A stretch of DNA of 64,000 nucleotides from Picocystis sp. L7 (taxonomy: Eukaryota; Chlorophyta; Picocystophyceae; Picocystales; Picocystaceae). Numbering within the stretch: the stretch's first letter is position 1; every line of letters begins with the position of its first letter. This document shows, in pieces, positions 50,534 through 59,892 of the stretch. The DNA lies in assembly GCA_020975725.1 (NCBI GenBank), contig QXJR01000008.1:682001-746000 (forward strand), read 5' to 3'. The notes beneath the pieces were generated by a model, which was given only the letters and a program-made list of their open reading frames with translations, was not told the DNA's origin and did no database searches. Position numbers and translations under genes: made by a program.

Positions 50534-51465
50534 GGTGAAGGGATCCCTGGGCGAGGTGCAGGCGCACGTCCGCGACAGTCACGTAGAACTGATGGTACGA
50601 TCCTCCCCGATCGAATGGATAGGATCGCCTGCACGTGGACACGCCCCATTCGTCTCTCTCGAACGACACAGTTGTGGTTGTGGGGAATCCACCTGGAAGG
50701 TACCCGCACGTGCATCGTTTCGAAGGAAGCTCCAGGGTCGCATCCGCCCCACACTCTTCCACCCCGGGGTCGATCGTTCTGGGGCGTGGATAGGAACGAA
50801 ACCACCTCTTCCATCGTCAGGGGACGTTGTAAGACACCATCCAATGGGAACGAAACCGGGGAGAAGGATCGACCCCGGACTGGAAAAAGCGTCCCCTTTC
50901 GTCCAAACCAGAAGGAAAAAGGACCCCCGAGTCGATCGAAAAGGTACGAACAGACGCGATCCAAGCAGACGTCGAAAGCGGAAAGAAAGACCCAACCACA
51001 GAGTGTGCTTTCCGCGTTTTTCCCTACAAGCACGACCCCGTACTGGCAACAAAGGGACATAAACGTAGGAGGCCAACCACGTACATCGATTGGCCACTCC
51101 AACTTGGCAAATGTGGCCGGAACAGTGTTCCCTCCTCCGTTGCTCGAAGGAATTGAAACTCATTTGATTCAATCCATGTTGACGCTTCATGCAGCTATGC
51201 GGGCGCTAGAGAAGGTAAAAAACGGGGGGCGTCGAATCGACATGATCATTTCCTGTCCATTTTGACACTTACAACGTGACAGTCAACCACATTGTCCTCC
51301 AGGGTGAGCCCGAGTCTTCGTGCCTTCGACGCATACTTCGATTCGAATGAAACAATGCCTCTTCGAGCTTCGCACGCATCCATCGAAATCCGCGGATGCT
51401 TCCGTTCCCGAGATCGTTCATTTGGCATACGAAAGGGATGGCCGTCTTATTACAACCTTTTACTG
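50534..51465. repeat. 5' flank of ParA-2, near-identical to 44148-45079
   Basis: Second copy of the ParA upstream region; no separate gene is supported. The 60-codon frame noted in copy 1 is at 51246-51428. Confidence 0.8.
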
Positions 51466-52018
51466 TCCCCCTTTATGGGTTCCTTTGGATTGGGGTCGGG
51501 TCGCCCCGGTACGGGTGGGGGTGTGCAGGGTGGACATCCACACCCACCACCTGCTTGGATCCTCCTGCATCCTATCCCATCCATCATGTCCATGGCATTG
51601 GATGCATCCTGAAGCGACAGTGGCACTCACGTCGCATGGAACCAAGCAGGAAGGACGCCAGGGAACATCACCTGGACGCAGGCACAGGCCTGAAATCCAC
51701 GAAACACCTTGGAAGGGGACCGAGGACATCCTTCCCTGTCCTTCGGACGCGTGACCGACCTTCATGCCGTCGATGGCAGACCAAACGAGGACAACCGGAG
51801 CAATCCAACACCAACTGAATGCCAACGGCCTCGGCAAGGTCGTCCACACCACAAGACGACGCCGAAAGCGTGTGTGCAGGGTCGCCCATGCAAACCATCG
51901 ATGAAGTGGGCGGTGCGATCGGATCCAAGGGCACAGGGCGCAGCTGGCAGGATCTCCCGAGAGCCTTTCAGAGGGGAACGTTCAATATACCGTCCAAGGA
52001 GAGGAACCCCCAGGCACT
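51466..52018. repeat. R module, copy 3 (without the LTR-like insert)
   Basis: Near-identical to copy 2 up to AACCCCCAGGCACTC, with an uninterrupted CTGG target. After 52018 the sequence no longer matches copies 1 and 2. Confidence 0.85.
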
Positions 52019-52556
52019 CAGTTCTCTTGTTTGGTCAACTGTCGTCAGAAGGAATGTTTTGAAGTTCTGCAGAAGTCATGGAAAAGGGCATTGTGCATCA
52101 ACGCCGCAGCAACAGCCGTTCACCAGTTTAATGTCCCCCCATCCAGGGACGTATGAACGAGGTGCTGGTTTTAAATGCTCCTGCTTCCAGGGATCGTTGC
52201 AGCTTGTCTTTGTTGAGCGGACTGCGATGGCTATGCAATGTACTGCGATTACACATAGCATCTGCGAGAGATGGCGGCGCTCCAGCATCGAGCGCGCCAA
52301 GGCAGACCGGTGGAACAGTATCCAGAGAGAGCAAGAGCTGGACATCCAATTGATCTTTCTTCGTCTGGCAACAAACGCAAGCAGGGTTCTGTAGAATCTG
52401 AAGAAAGAAATTGTGAAAGATGAATGAAGGAAGGGAGATCCATTGGATGTCCAGTTCTGCACGGTGGGCTGTACAGGGTTGCTGTGCTGATACTTGGTAA
52501 CACAATGAATGACTAAAGCTTCGACTGGGGTGACCATTTTCAGAACGCAAAACAGG
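52019..52556. other. Diverged 3' side of ParA-3
   Basis: Only patches match the equivalent region of the other units (for example GCTGATACTTGGTAACACAA at 52484 and TAAAGCTTCGACTGG at 52513). No gene seen. Confidence 0.5.
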
Positions 52557-53762
52557 TCACAGCCGCTGAACAACAGCGTGAATGGTCTCTTGGATCACAC
52601 GAAGCGTGTCCGTTCCCACGGGACCAATGCTTAGATCTCCACAGCTGGATTTATATTGCTTGTTGGGATCAATACAAGCAAATGGAATTCCAAACACCGT
52701 AGTGATCTGAACAGGAACAGCTGGAAAATTATACACAGCGGCAACGTACGCCTTAATGAAGCTTCGTTGACTCTGCACTTCTCCTGATTGAGAAAATAGT
52801 CCTCTGTACTCATTGTTTACACCTCCCCAACACCTGGTGTAGAAATGCTCTGAAATCTCTTCCATATGCTTCTTGCAAGATTGAACCGGCGAAAACGGTA
52901 TAGAAGCAGATTCTCTGCCATTCATGTCCAGCAATATTGAAGGCATTTGCCTGTGTTTTTCCATTTTGTTAAATAAGACCAGCTGGATCGTCCCGATTTT
53001 GGCACCCCTTGTTAACATCCTCAGTGTAGGTAGGAGTGCATTCACTGGGTCACCGAAAACTCTCAAATAATCTACCCAATTGTCGGTCACCACCGTGACT
53101 AACTTTTCGGCAGCCACAATGGCAACCAATGATGGTCCTCTTTCACGTATCTCGGCATCTGTGTCAAAGAAAGCTACCCAATCCTCCTCAACCCTGCCAA
53201 GAGCATTGTTCAGCAGCTTTCCCAATTGAATCCAATCCTTCTCCGCAGACAACCTCGCCAGGCTTTCCTGGGTCCCAGAATCTTCATCTTCAAACAAAAT
53301 TCGACTGGTTCCACCCATTGCAAGTTCTTTGCCACCTGCACACAAAAATAGATTTTCTGGTATATTCTGCATATCCTGACTGTATTCTGCCACCTTGACA
53401 GTATGGTCTCGAACGTCAACACATTCACGGTGCCTGAAAAGCCTGGCCATCATCTCAACAATAGAGGAGTGGGACGTATCATCTCGAAGGAGAGCCAGAA
53501 GGAGTCCTACCATCGTCTGTTCCACGGGTATGGATTTCTTTACTTGTGCGCCAGCCGTGCTTGCGGGTGGTTCCCTCTCGAGGGGTTCCTGCGTCCCCCC
53601 AAGCAGGTACTGAGACACATCTCCATGGGCACTGCAGTCCAGTACCAACACCTTTTTGTCCGGATTGGCCTTGGCGTAGGCGGTGGCAACTTGAAAGAGA
53701 CAGAAGGACTTTCCCGTCCCCCCTCGGTTGTTGACGAAGGCGTAACTGCTCACCACCGGCAT
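52557..53762 (-). CDS. ParA/MinD-like deviant-Walker ATPase, copy 3 (mosaic)
   Basis: 401 residues. The first 65 residues, with RGGTGKS and DCSAHGDVS, are identical to copies 1 and 2, and so is the DNA upstream to 54220. From about residue 65 on the protein is diverged but alignable, with no length change: VAFFDTDAEIRERGPSLVAIVAA and NWVDYLRVFGDPVNALLP against the copy 1 versions. It ends in the shared GPVGTDTLRVIQET with VVQRL. The pattern suggests gene conversion of the 5' half, or purifying selection on the ATP site with diversification elsewhere. Confidence 0.85.
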   Translation of the reverse strand: MPVVSSYAFVNNRGGTGKSFCLFQVATAYAKANPDKKVLVLDCSAHGDVSQYLLGGTQEPLEREPPASTAGAQVKKSIPVEQTMVGLLLALLRDDTSHSSIVEMMARLFRHRECVDVRDHTVKVAEYSQDMQNIPENLFLCAGGKELAMGGTSRILFEDEDSGTQESLARLSAEKDWIQLGKLLNNALGRVEEDWVAFFDTDAEIRERGPSLVAIVAAEKLVTVVTDNWVDYLRVFGDPVNALLPTLRMLTRGAKIGTIQLVLFNKMEKHRQMPSILLDMNGRESASIPFSPVQSCKKHMEEISEHFYTRCWGGVNNEYRGLFSQSGEVQSQRSFIKAYVAAVYNFPAVPVQITTVFGIPFACIDPNKQYKSSCGDLSIGPVGTDTLRVIQETIHAVVQRL

Positions 53763-54225
53763 GGTGAAGGGATCCCTGGGCGAGGTGCAGGCGCACGTCC
53801 GCGACAGTCACGTAGAACTGATGGTACGATCCTCCCCGATCGAATGGATAGGATCGCCTGCACGTGGACACGCCCCATTCGTCTCTCTCGAACGACACAG
53901 TTGTGGTTGTGGGGAATCCACCTGGAAGGTACCCGCACGTGCATCGTTTCGAAGGAAGCTCCAGGGTCGCATCCGCCCCACACTCTTCCACCCCGGGGTC
54001 GATCGTTCTGGGGCGTGGATAGGAACGAAACCACCTCTTCCATCGTCAGGGGACGTTGTAAGACACCATCCAATGGGAACGAAACCGGGGAGAAGGATCG
54101 ACCCCGGACTGGAAAAAGGGTCCCCTTTCGTTCAAACCAGAAGGAAAAAGGACCCCCGAGTCGATCGAAAAGGTACGAACAGACGCGATCCAAGCAGACG
54201 TCGAAAGCGGAAAGAAAGACCAAGC
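53763..54225. repeat. 5' flank of ParA-3, matching the other copies
   Basis: About 460 bp near-identical to the start of the flanks at 44148 and 50534. Homology ends near 54220 at a sharp boundary. Confidence 0.8.
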
Positions 54226-54796
54226 TTCGACACTAGCGTCGGTCCATCAAACAAATCCTGAAGGGTTCAAGAAATGAGTCTTTCACCAGAATGGAAGCCC
54301 GAGAATGGTCGTTTTGTAGTCCAATTTCTGTTGATCATCTTGGTTTGATTGGATGTGCTGCGGTAAAAATATAAAGGTGTGTCCCGAGCCAACATGGACC
54401 GTCGTATCCAAGCCTTTGCAACGCGACAGATCGTTTCCCCGACCAGGAAGCATGGAGGATCCGCAGCCACGGCTCCCGTGTCCTCTTCAGGGTCGGGTCG
54501 ACTGTATACAACTCACCCGAGCACGTCTACAACCACTTGGGTTGGGCATGTGGTTTCCCTTTCTGGACCCAAGGCAATGGGATCTCCTTCTGTTCCTGAC
54601 GGTATCCTGGTTCGGATTCCCTTTCGATCGGGGCAGATGCGGGTCTCATGGAGCCTCATTGGACCCATCGGTCCAGACCCCAAAAACCGACACTTGAATG
54701 CGCATCACCTACCACTGCGCACGTCCAACTGCGTCGCATCTGCCGAGGAAGAAGGAATCCGAAAGACGTCTTGTGGACCGCAAGAGTTCGACAGCC
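54226..54796. other. Intergenic, no gene seen
   Basis: Unique sequence between the end of the array and the ADPRM-like gene. Plus-strand open frames overlap the start of that gene but show no domain. Confidence 0.4.
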
Positions 54797-55699
54797 ATGG
54801 AGAAGGACACAGGAATCCATGGACCGCCCCTCTTTCGATTCGGACTGGTGGCCGACGTGCAGTACGCCGACCGCGAGCCAGACAAAGACGAAAAAGCGAT
54901 CTATTACCGCGAAGCCATTCCCACTCTACGGAAAGCCATCGATGCGTTTGGACAACACAAAGACATACGCAGGGTCGTCCATCTTGGCGACATCATAGAT
55001 GGCAATGTCACGGCCGAGAAAACCCAACAAGACTTCGACGACGTATTGGAGGCGTTCGAGGAATTCGATAGACAAGGCATTCAGGTGTGCCATGTCTTGG
55101 GCAACCATTGTTTCCGCGTGCGACGAGACCTCCTGTTGGAACGCCTGGGATTGGAACAGCAACCGTACTATGCGATGCAGCTGCATGAAGGATGGCGATT
55201 GATTGTCTTGGACACCACGGACCTGTCCCTCTGTGCCTGGCCTGAAGGCTCCTCTGAGTATCAGGAAGCACTGAAGTATGCAGAGGATCGACCGTTGGAA
55301 GATCATCCCGAGATGGTCTCCTGGAATGGTGGCTTACGGGAAGCACAACTGGATTGGTTGAAAGCACAATTGCGGGATGCAGAGAATGCAGGGGAAAAAT
55401 GCATTGTGTGTAGCCACCATCCACTGGCTGCGGGTTGTGCTCGTCCCACGCACATGTGTTGGAATGGCCAGGAAGTTTCGGATATACTTGCATCCAGTCC
55501 CAGTGTTGTGGGTGCTTTCCATGGGCATGACCACCAGGGGGGGTACGCAGAATACAACGGGAAGCACTTCACGACCGTGGAAGCCATAGTGGAGTGTCCG
55601 CCGGATTCTGTTGCGTATGGAATAGTGGATGTTTACCCATCTAGTCTTGTGATTCGTGGTGCAGGTAGGGTGACCAGTAGGAAACTTGATTTTGCTTGA
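54797..55699 (+). CDS. ADPRM: Mn-dependent ADP-ribose/CDP-alcohol diphosphatase (metallophosphoesterase)
   Basis: 300 residues from the ATG at 54797. Calcineurin-like phosphoesterase motifs appear in order: GLVADVQYAD, VVHLGDIIDGN, VLGNHCFR, CSHHPLAAG and GAFHGHDHQGGY, which together bind a two-metal centre. The DVQYAD and NHCFR variants, plus the segment YYAMQLHEGWRLIVLDTTD, are characteristic of the ADPRM subfamily that splits ADP-ribose and CDP-choline. Cytosolic, intact, full length. It is unrelated to the ATPases on either side, so ParA-4 was separated from the array by this gene. Confidence 0.92.
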   Translation: MEKDTGIHGPPLFRFGLVADVQYADREPDKDEKAIYYREAIPTLRKAIDAFGQHKDIRRVVHLGDIIDGNVTAEKTQQDFDDVLEAFEEFDRQGIQVCHVLGNHCFRVRRDLLLERLGLEQQPYYAMQLHEGWRLIVLDTTDLSLCAWPEGSSEYQEALKYAEDRPLEDHPEMVSWNGGLREAQLDWLKAQLRDAENAGEKCIVCSHHPLAAGCARPTHMCWNGQEVSDILASSPSVVGAFHGHDHQGGYAEYNGKHFTTVEAIVECPPDSVAYGIVDVYPSSLVIRGAGRVTSRKLDFA

Positions 55700-55888
55700 G
55701 ATGCCTCTTCTAGGCAGGAATCTTGGGTCAAACGTCGAATAAAGCTGAATTACATCTTTGAAGTTTTATTAGTCGCAAGTCCGTGCCCTTGGATGGCAAA
55801 AACGTGCACGAACAATACACAGGTGGGATTTCGTGGCGACTTCCAGTGGCACGTTTGCATGCCATGGTTGTCTTGCAAACAGTCGTGT

Positions 55889-57094
55889 TTACAGGCGTTT
55901 CACCACAGAATCGACTGTATCACATATTGTCTTGAGTGTCTCTTCGGTGACTGGACCAACCTCCTGCTTTCCCTCGCTTAGTTTGTACTTCATCTTTGCC
56001 TCCATACAAACAAAAGGAGTGCCTTTGAGGACACTGATCTCTTTCGCTACTTCTGGAAAATTGTAGAACGAACAAACGTATCTGTGGGAAAAGTCCCCCT
56101 CGTTGTTGATGTCTTGAGCATCCTTGAAGAGAAGCCTGAAGTTGGAATCCATGTTCTGCCAGCAGTAACCAAACATATGATCGACAATCTCCCCCATATT
56201 CTTCTGTACAACTTTCACTGGTGAGAATGGAAGCTCCGCATCCTTGCTTTGAGCAGCTCCGTGCAGCATAATAGGATTATGATTCAGCTTCCCCACACGA
56301 TTGAAGAGGATCATGTCTACTTTTGCTACCTGATACTTGGTGTTGAAATAAGTAAGCACTGGGAAGAGCGCATTGACTGGATCGTTGTATATACGAAGGT
56401 AATCACGCCAGTTCTCTGACAGGAGCAACACGAGGCTCTTGGCCGCACGCAATGGCACCTGAGAGGCGCCCCTTTCGCTGATTTCGGCATCGGTATCGTA
56501 GAATGCTACCCAATCCTCTGGGAGACTATCCATAGCAGTTGCAAGCAGCTGTCCAGCTTGCGACCAGCTTTTCGTCTGCACTAATCTTGCCAATTCCTTT
56601 GTGACTTCTGTTGGCTCCTGCGCTATGGTCGATGCATTCACTGCTCCCACTGCCAAGGTGGACCCCCCTGCTGCGAGCCACAAGTTTTCTGGCATCTTCT
56701 GCTCTTTTTGGCTGTATTCTGCCACCTTGACGATGTGATCTTTGACGTTTGGGAGAGAGGGCGCATGGAAGAGGTTGCTGAACCTTCTGCTGATGTCCAT
56801 TCCCGAGGGATCGTCCTTGAGTAGGGCTGCGAAGAGCCCAGCAGCCGTTTTCGCCGGCGGTATGGTCTTCATCACTTGCGATCCTGCGGTGGTCGCTTTG
56901 GGTTCGTCTTTCAAAGGTTCTTGAGTCCCACCAAGCACGTATTCGGACACGTCTCCTTGTGTGCTGCAGTCCACAATGAGCACCTGTTTCTCCGGATGGG
57001 CGTGAGCGTACGCGGTGGCCAGCTGGTACAGGCAGAGCGACTTGCCCGTCCCACCTCGGTTGTTCACGAACGCGTAGCTCTTGGCGACGGGCAT
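55889..57094 (-). CDS. ParA/MinD-like deviant-Walker ATPase, copy 4 (diverged)
   Basis: Also exactly 401 residues and alignable throughout with copies 1-3, but diverged across its whole length, including the N-terminus (MPVAKSYAFVNNRGGTGKSL, then VDCSTQGDVSEYVLGG). VAFYDTDAEISERGAS is the Walker B-like segment and the end is GPVTEETLKTICDTVDSVV. Arg again replaces the signature lysine. Its flanks do not match the other units. It is the oldest split in the cluster, and the retained length and motifs argue that all four genes encode working proteins. Confidence 0.85.
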   Translation of the reverse strand: MPVAKSYAFVNNRGGTGKSLCLYQLATAYAHAHPEKQVLIVDCSTQGDVSEYVLGGTQEPLKDEPKATTAGSQVMKTIPPAKTAAGLFAALLKDDPSGMDISRRFSNLFHAPSLPNVKDHIVKVAEYSQKEQKMPENLWLAAGGSTLAVGAVNASTIAQEPTEVTKELARLVQTKSWSQAGQLLATAMDSLPEDWVAFYDTDAEISERGASQVPLRAAKSLVLLLSENWRDYLRIYNDPVNALFPVLTYFNTKYQVAKVDMILFNRVGKLNHNPIMLHGAAQSKDAELPFSPVKVVQKNMGEIVDHMFGYCWQNMDSNFRLLFKDAQDINNEGDFSHRYVCSFYNFPEVAKEISVLKGTPFVCMEAKMKYKLSEGKQEVGPVTEETLKTICDTVDSVVKRL

Positions 57095-57667
57095 CTTGTT
57101 GCTGGTTCACAAGAGGCGCGCGTAGTAGAGGTGCGTGTCCAGTCCGACACGTGCAGTTCTGATGCCTCGATCGACCCTCCTCCTCCATTTGTACCGGTCC
57201 ACCTGCCCCCCCCCAGCATTCCTCGAACGCAATCGACAAGGGAGCGGGAAAACATCGATCGTTCGTGGGGAACAAGGGGGGTTTGGGAACGTATGGCGAC
57301 GAGGACGTCGTGGGGGGGCTTCGTCCCCCCTTCGGATCGGCTTCCCCACGGGTTCGTTCGGGGAAGTGAACCCGGGAAGAGGGTGTTGGGTCCGTTTCAA
57401 ATCCAAGATTGAAAGGGAGGCGAATGGGTTCGTCCTCCGATGGAAAGGAGGATCGGCAGATGACCGTTGGTGGGAAAAGACCGAGAAAAGAACCGACAGG
57501 GTCAGGAATCACGAAGGGACCGAATTTGCGACAGGGATTGGAGACCAGGACCAAGGAAGCACTCCAGATGCATCCAAGCACCTATCCCTCCATCCTTGGG
57601 AAACGAACACCGATGCCCAGGGAGTAGCTTGGATTGGACCAGATGGTTGTGTAGCGAGCAACAAACT
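57095..57667. other. Intergenic, no gene seen
   Basis: Between ParA-4 and the 3' end of the beta-amylase gene, both on the minus strand. G+C-rich frames only; runs of C and G near 57,200 and 57,310. Confidence 0.4.
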
Positions 57668-59374
57668 TTATTCAGGGGAGGATGGGAACTCGATCGCACT
57701 GGCACCACGTGGCAAGGACCTACGGGATAACGCGCGCATCTGGAACTCACCACCCTTGCTCATATCCTGCACAAAGCTCACCCAGACTCCCCACAGAAAT
57801 GGATGAGCAAGTTCGCGAGACAGCCTCAAGAAAGTAAACCCACCCATCGCTGGCAAGTTGTCCCCATCTCGGCTCGCGTGCGTGCTGCAGACGATACGCT
57901 GTAGAGCATTCTTGTTGAACTCGTCTGCACCATGGCAAGGTAATGCATTCTCTCCATGCAGTTGCACTCCTAACAGTGCGCAAATCTTCCTGATGTGAAG
58001 CAACAGAGTCTCTGGCCCGCACCGAGCCAGCGGAGGCTGGGCACTTTCTTCCATCTCAACACATGTGAAGCAAAGTCGCGCGCCATACTTCAAGCACGTA
58101 CGTGCTATCAAGTTGTAGAAGTCGTGTGAATCCATATTGATGTAACCAGCCGTAGACTCTGCCGCATGGCTTGGGTGGTGGTGCCACCAATGAATACCTG
58201 CTAACTTCAAGGTCACGCTCAGCTTCCTCTCTGTCGGGCTACCAAACACCTCTGATGCAGCGCAGAGGAGCCTCTCGCCGTGTTTCAACAGCTCGCTGGA
58301 GTACCAGTTGAGGAAGAACTTGCCGTACTCTGTCTGATACCTACCTCCTACTGACGTGAAGAACCCTGTATGATCGGGGAAGGAATTGTAGCATCCCGCA
58401 TCGTGTGGTCCCCCTTTGCCCCACTCTGGGTGTCCTGCCCTCTTCGCAGCTATCTGCAAGGACTCCAGGGCAAATTTCCCATAGCACATGAACTCTCCGA
58501 TGCCTGGAAATTGCCACCTAGCGCCTTGCATGGGGTAGGAAGGGTATCGCAGCTCACCGCATGGTCCAGCGCCAATCACAGCATCGGTGATCACGTTCCC
58601 GATGAGATCTTCCATGGAGTCTCGAAAAGACACCATGAAGTCTCTGTAGCATTGCATCGGCGATCTACCTTCGAGCATGCCTTCCTTCTCGTCTGCAAAG
58701 AGGGATATACATTCTTTGTTGGCCCAGGACGCAGCTTCCGTGTTGGTGGGACATCTTTCGAGCGGGTACTGCGAGATTTCTGACTTGGTCCTCCGCAGAT
58801 TCGGCCTATCTTTGTAGAGTAGATCCGAGCACCGATCCATGGCGTGTTCCACCCACTTGGGCAGCGGCAAGCAGAAGTTATCGCCAACATTTCCTCCGCA
58901 GGCGTGGAAGCTGAAGACAACGTGCAGTTCCAGTCCTGCGGAGGCCACTTGAGTGGCCAGTTTTCGATAGGGTTCCCAGTCGTATTTCTTGGGAGCATCT
59001 CTTTCCACCACTCCCCACCACACGTCCACCATCACACCTTTGACCCCTGCTTTGCACATCTTCTTCAACAGCTGTTGGAACCACTTTTCCTCCAAGTACT
59101 TGACGGTCCCATCGGGTTGGACGGTGTCCAGTGGCAGCATGACGTGTACGGGCACGCCTTGCGGCTTCCCTTTGTGTCTTTCGGGCAGGAACCTCTCCCA
59201 CATCCATCCACGCATGCCTTTCCCTCTGTGCACGTGGTGGTTCTTCCTCCCATTCCCAGGTACGCTTGCGACGGTTTCTTTGCGGTTGTCGGTCGGATCG
59301 GTCCCAGGGTTCCTTTCGGGTTCGCCTCCTTCTTCCTTTCTTCCTTCCCTCGTCCCTGCTATGCCGCCTAGCAT
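57668..59374 (-). CDS. BAM: Beta-amylase (GH14)
   Basis: 568 residues from the ATG at 59374. GH14 signatures are complete: VPVHVMLPLDTV, GVKGVMVDVWWGVVE, VVFSFHACGGNVGD, the acid catalyst Glu (about 274) in GPCGELRYPSYP, the inner-loop segment KLAGIHWWHHHPSHAAE, and the base Glu (about 475) in HGENALP. The enzyme releases maltose from the non-reducing ends of starch. The N-terminal 80 residues are charged (Glu, Arg, Lys) and do not look like a clear transit peptide, so a cytosolic location, as for floridean starch, is possible. The long in-frame extension has no earlier ATG. Confidence 0.95.
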   Translation of the reverse strand: MLGGIAGTREGRKEEGGEPERNPGTDPTDNRKETVASVPGNGRKNHHVHRGKGMRGWMWERFLPERHKGKPQGVPVHVMLPLDTVQPDGTVKYLEEKWFQQLLKKMCKAGVKGVMVDVWWGVVERDAPKKYDWEPYRKLATQVASAGLELHVVFSFHACGGNVGDNFCLPLPKWVEHAMDRCSDLLYKDRPNLRRTKSEISQYPLERCPTNTEAASWANKECISLFADEKEGMLEGRSPMQCYRDFMVSFRDSMEDLIGNVITDAVIGAGPCGELRYPSYPMQGARWQFPGIGEFMCYGKFALESLQIAAKRAGHPEWGKGGPHDAGCYNSFPDHTGFFTSVGGRYQTEYGKFFLNWYSSELLKHGERLLCAASEVFGSPTERKLSVTLKLAGIHWWHHHPSHAAESTAGYINMDSHDFYNLIARTCLKYGARLCFTCVEMEESAQPPLARCGPETLLLHIRKICALLGVQLHGENALPCHGADEFNKNALQRIVCSTHASRDGDNLPAMGGFTFLRLSRELAHPFLWGVWVSFVQDMSKGGEFQMRALSRRSLPRGASAIEFPSSPE

Positions 59375-59892
59375 GTCCTGAGGTCCTCGCAGTGCCTTCA
59401 GGCGAGCTCCATCGACACCCAAGCGAAGTGCGCTTCACGCGCGTGCAACCAACCACAGAAACGCGATCCGAATCGCAATGCGAAACACCGCGAAACACCC
59501 AAAAAAAAAAAAAAAGACGAAAAAAAAGGGAAAAAACGGAAAAAAGAGGGGAGGAGGTTGGTGCGAGTGCATGGGAGGGAGGGGGGCGTGGGAGGGGATC
59601 CGTTGGAAAGGGAGGGTGGGAGGCAGGTGCCCCCTTTCACGTCGTTTCGCCCCGTCCCTCGGGCTCGGGTCGGGGAGGGGTGGAGGTCCTCCACGAGGCA
59701 CGGGGCGAGGGGAGGGGGTGGAACCGGAGCAGGAACTTGGAAGGAAGGACGGGGGTCGGAGGGCGCAGAGGACCCCTCCTCCCGCCAGGCGACGGTACGG
59801 ATCCCCGCCGAAAAGGGGGGCATACGAGGAACGGACCCTTCGCGCCTTCCGTACCCCCCCTGACCCGATAATTTAACCCTCGAATTAACCAC
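59375..59892. other. Divergent promoter region with poly-A and G-rich tracts
   Basis: Between beta-amylase and the lumen-protein candidate. It contains an A-rich stretch (about 59,500-59,545), G-rich repeats, and no supported gene. Confidence 0.45.
59811..59823 (+). promoter_or_regulatory. Third copy of the AAAAGGGGGGCAT element
   Basis: Thirteen bases shared with the elements at 16040 and 17140, on the plus strand about 70 bases before the ATG at 59893. Confidence 0.3.

Larger units (their letters stand above)
41847..54225. repeat. Tandem array of three 3.23-kb units each carrying a ParA-like gene
   Basis: Unit starts are at about 41847, 45080 and 51466. The first spacing is 3,233 bp. The second is 6,386 bp, which equals 3,232 plus 527 (LTR-like insert with its target duplication) plus 2,627 (Crypton-like insert). 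ParA-2 to ParA-3 is 3,229 bp. Units 1 and 2 are almost identical from 42569 to 45560 versus 48955 to 51946. Unit 3 matches in its left module and around the 5' end of its gene but is diverged between. Confidence 0.92.
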
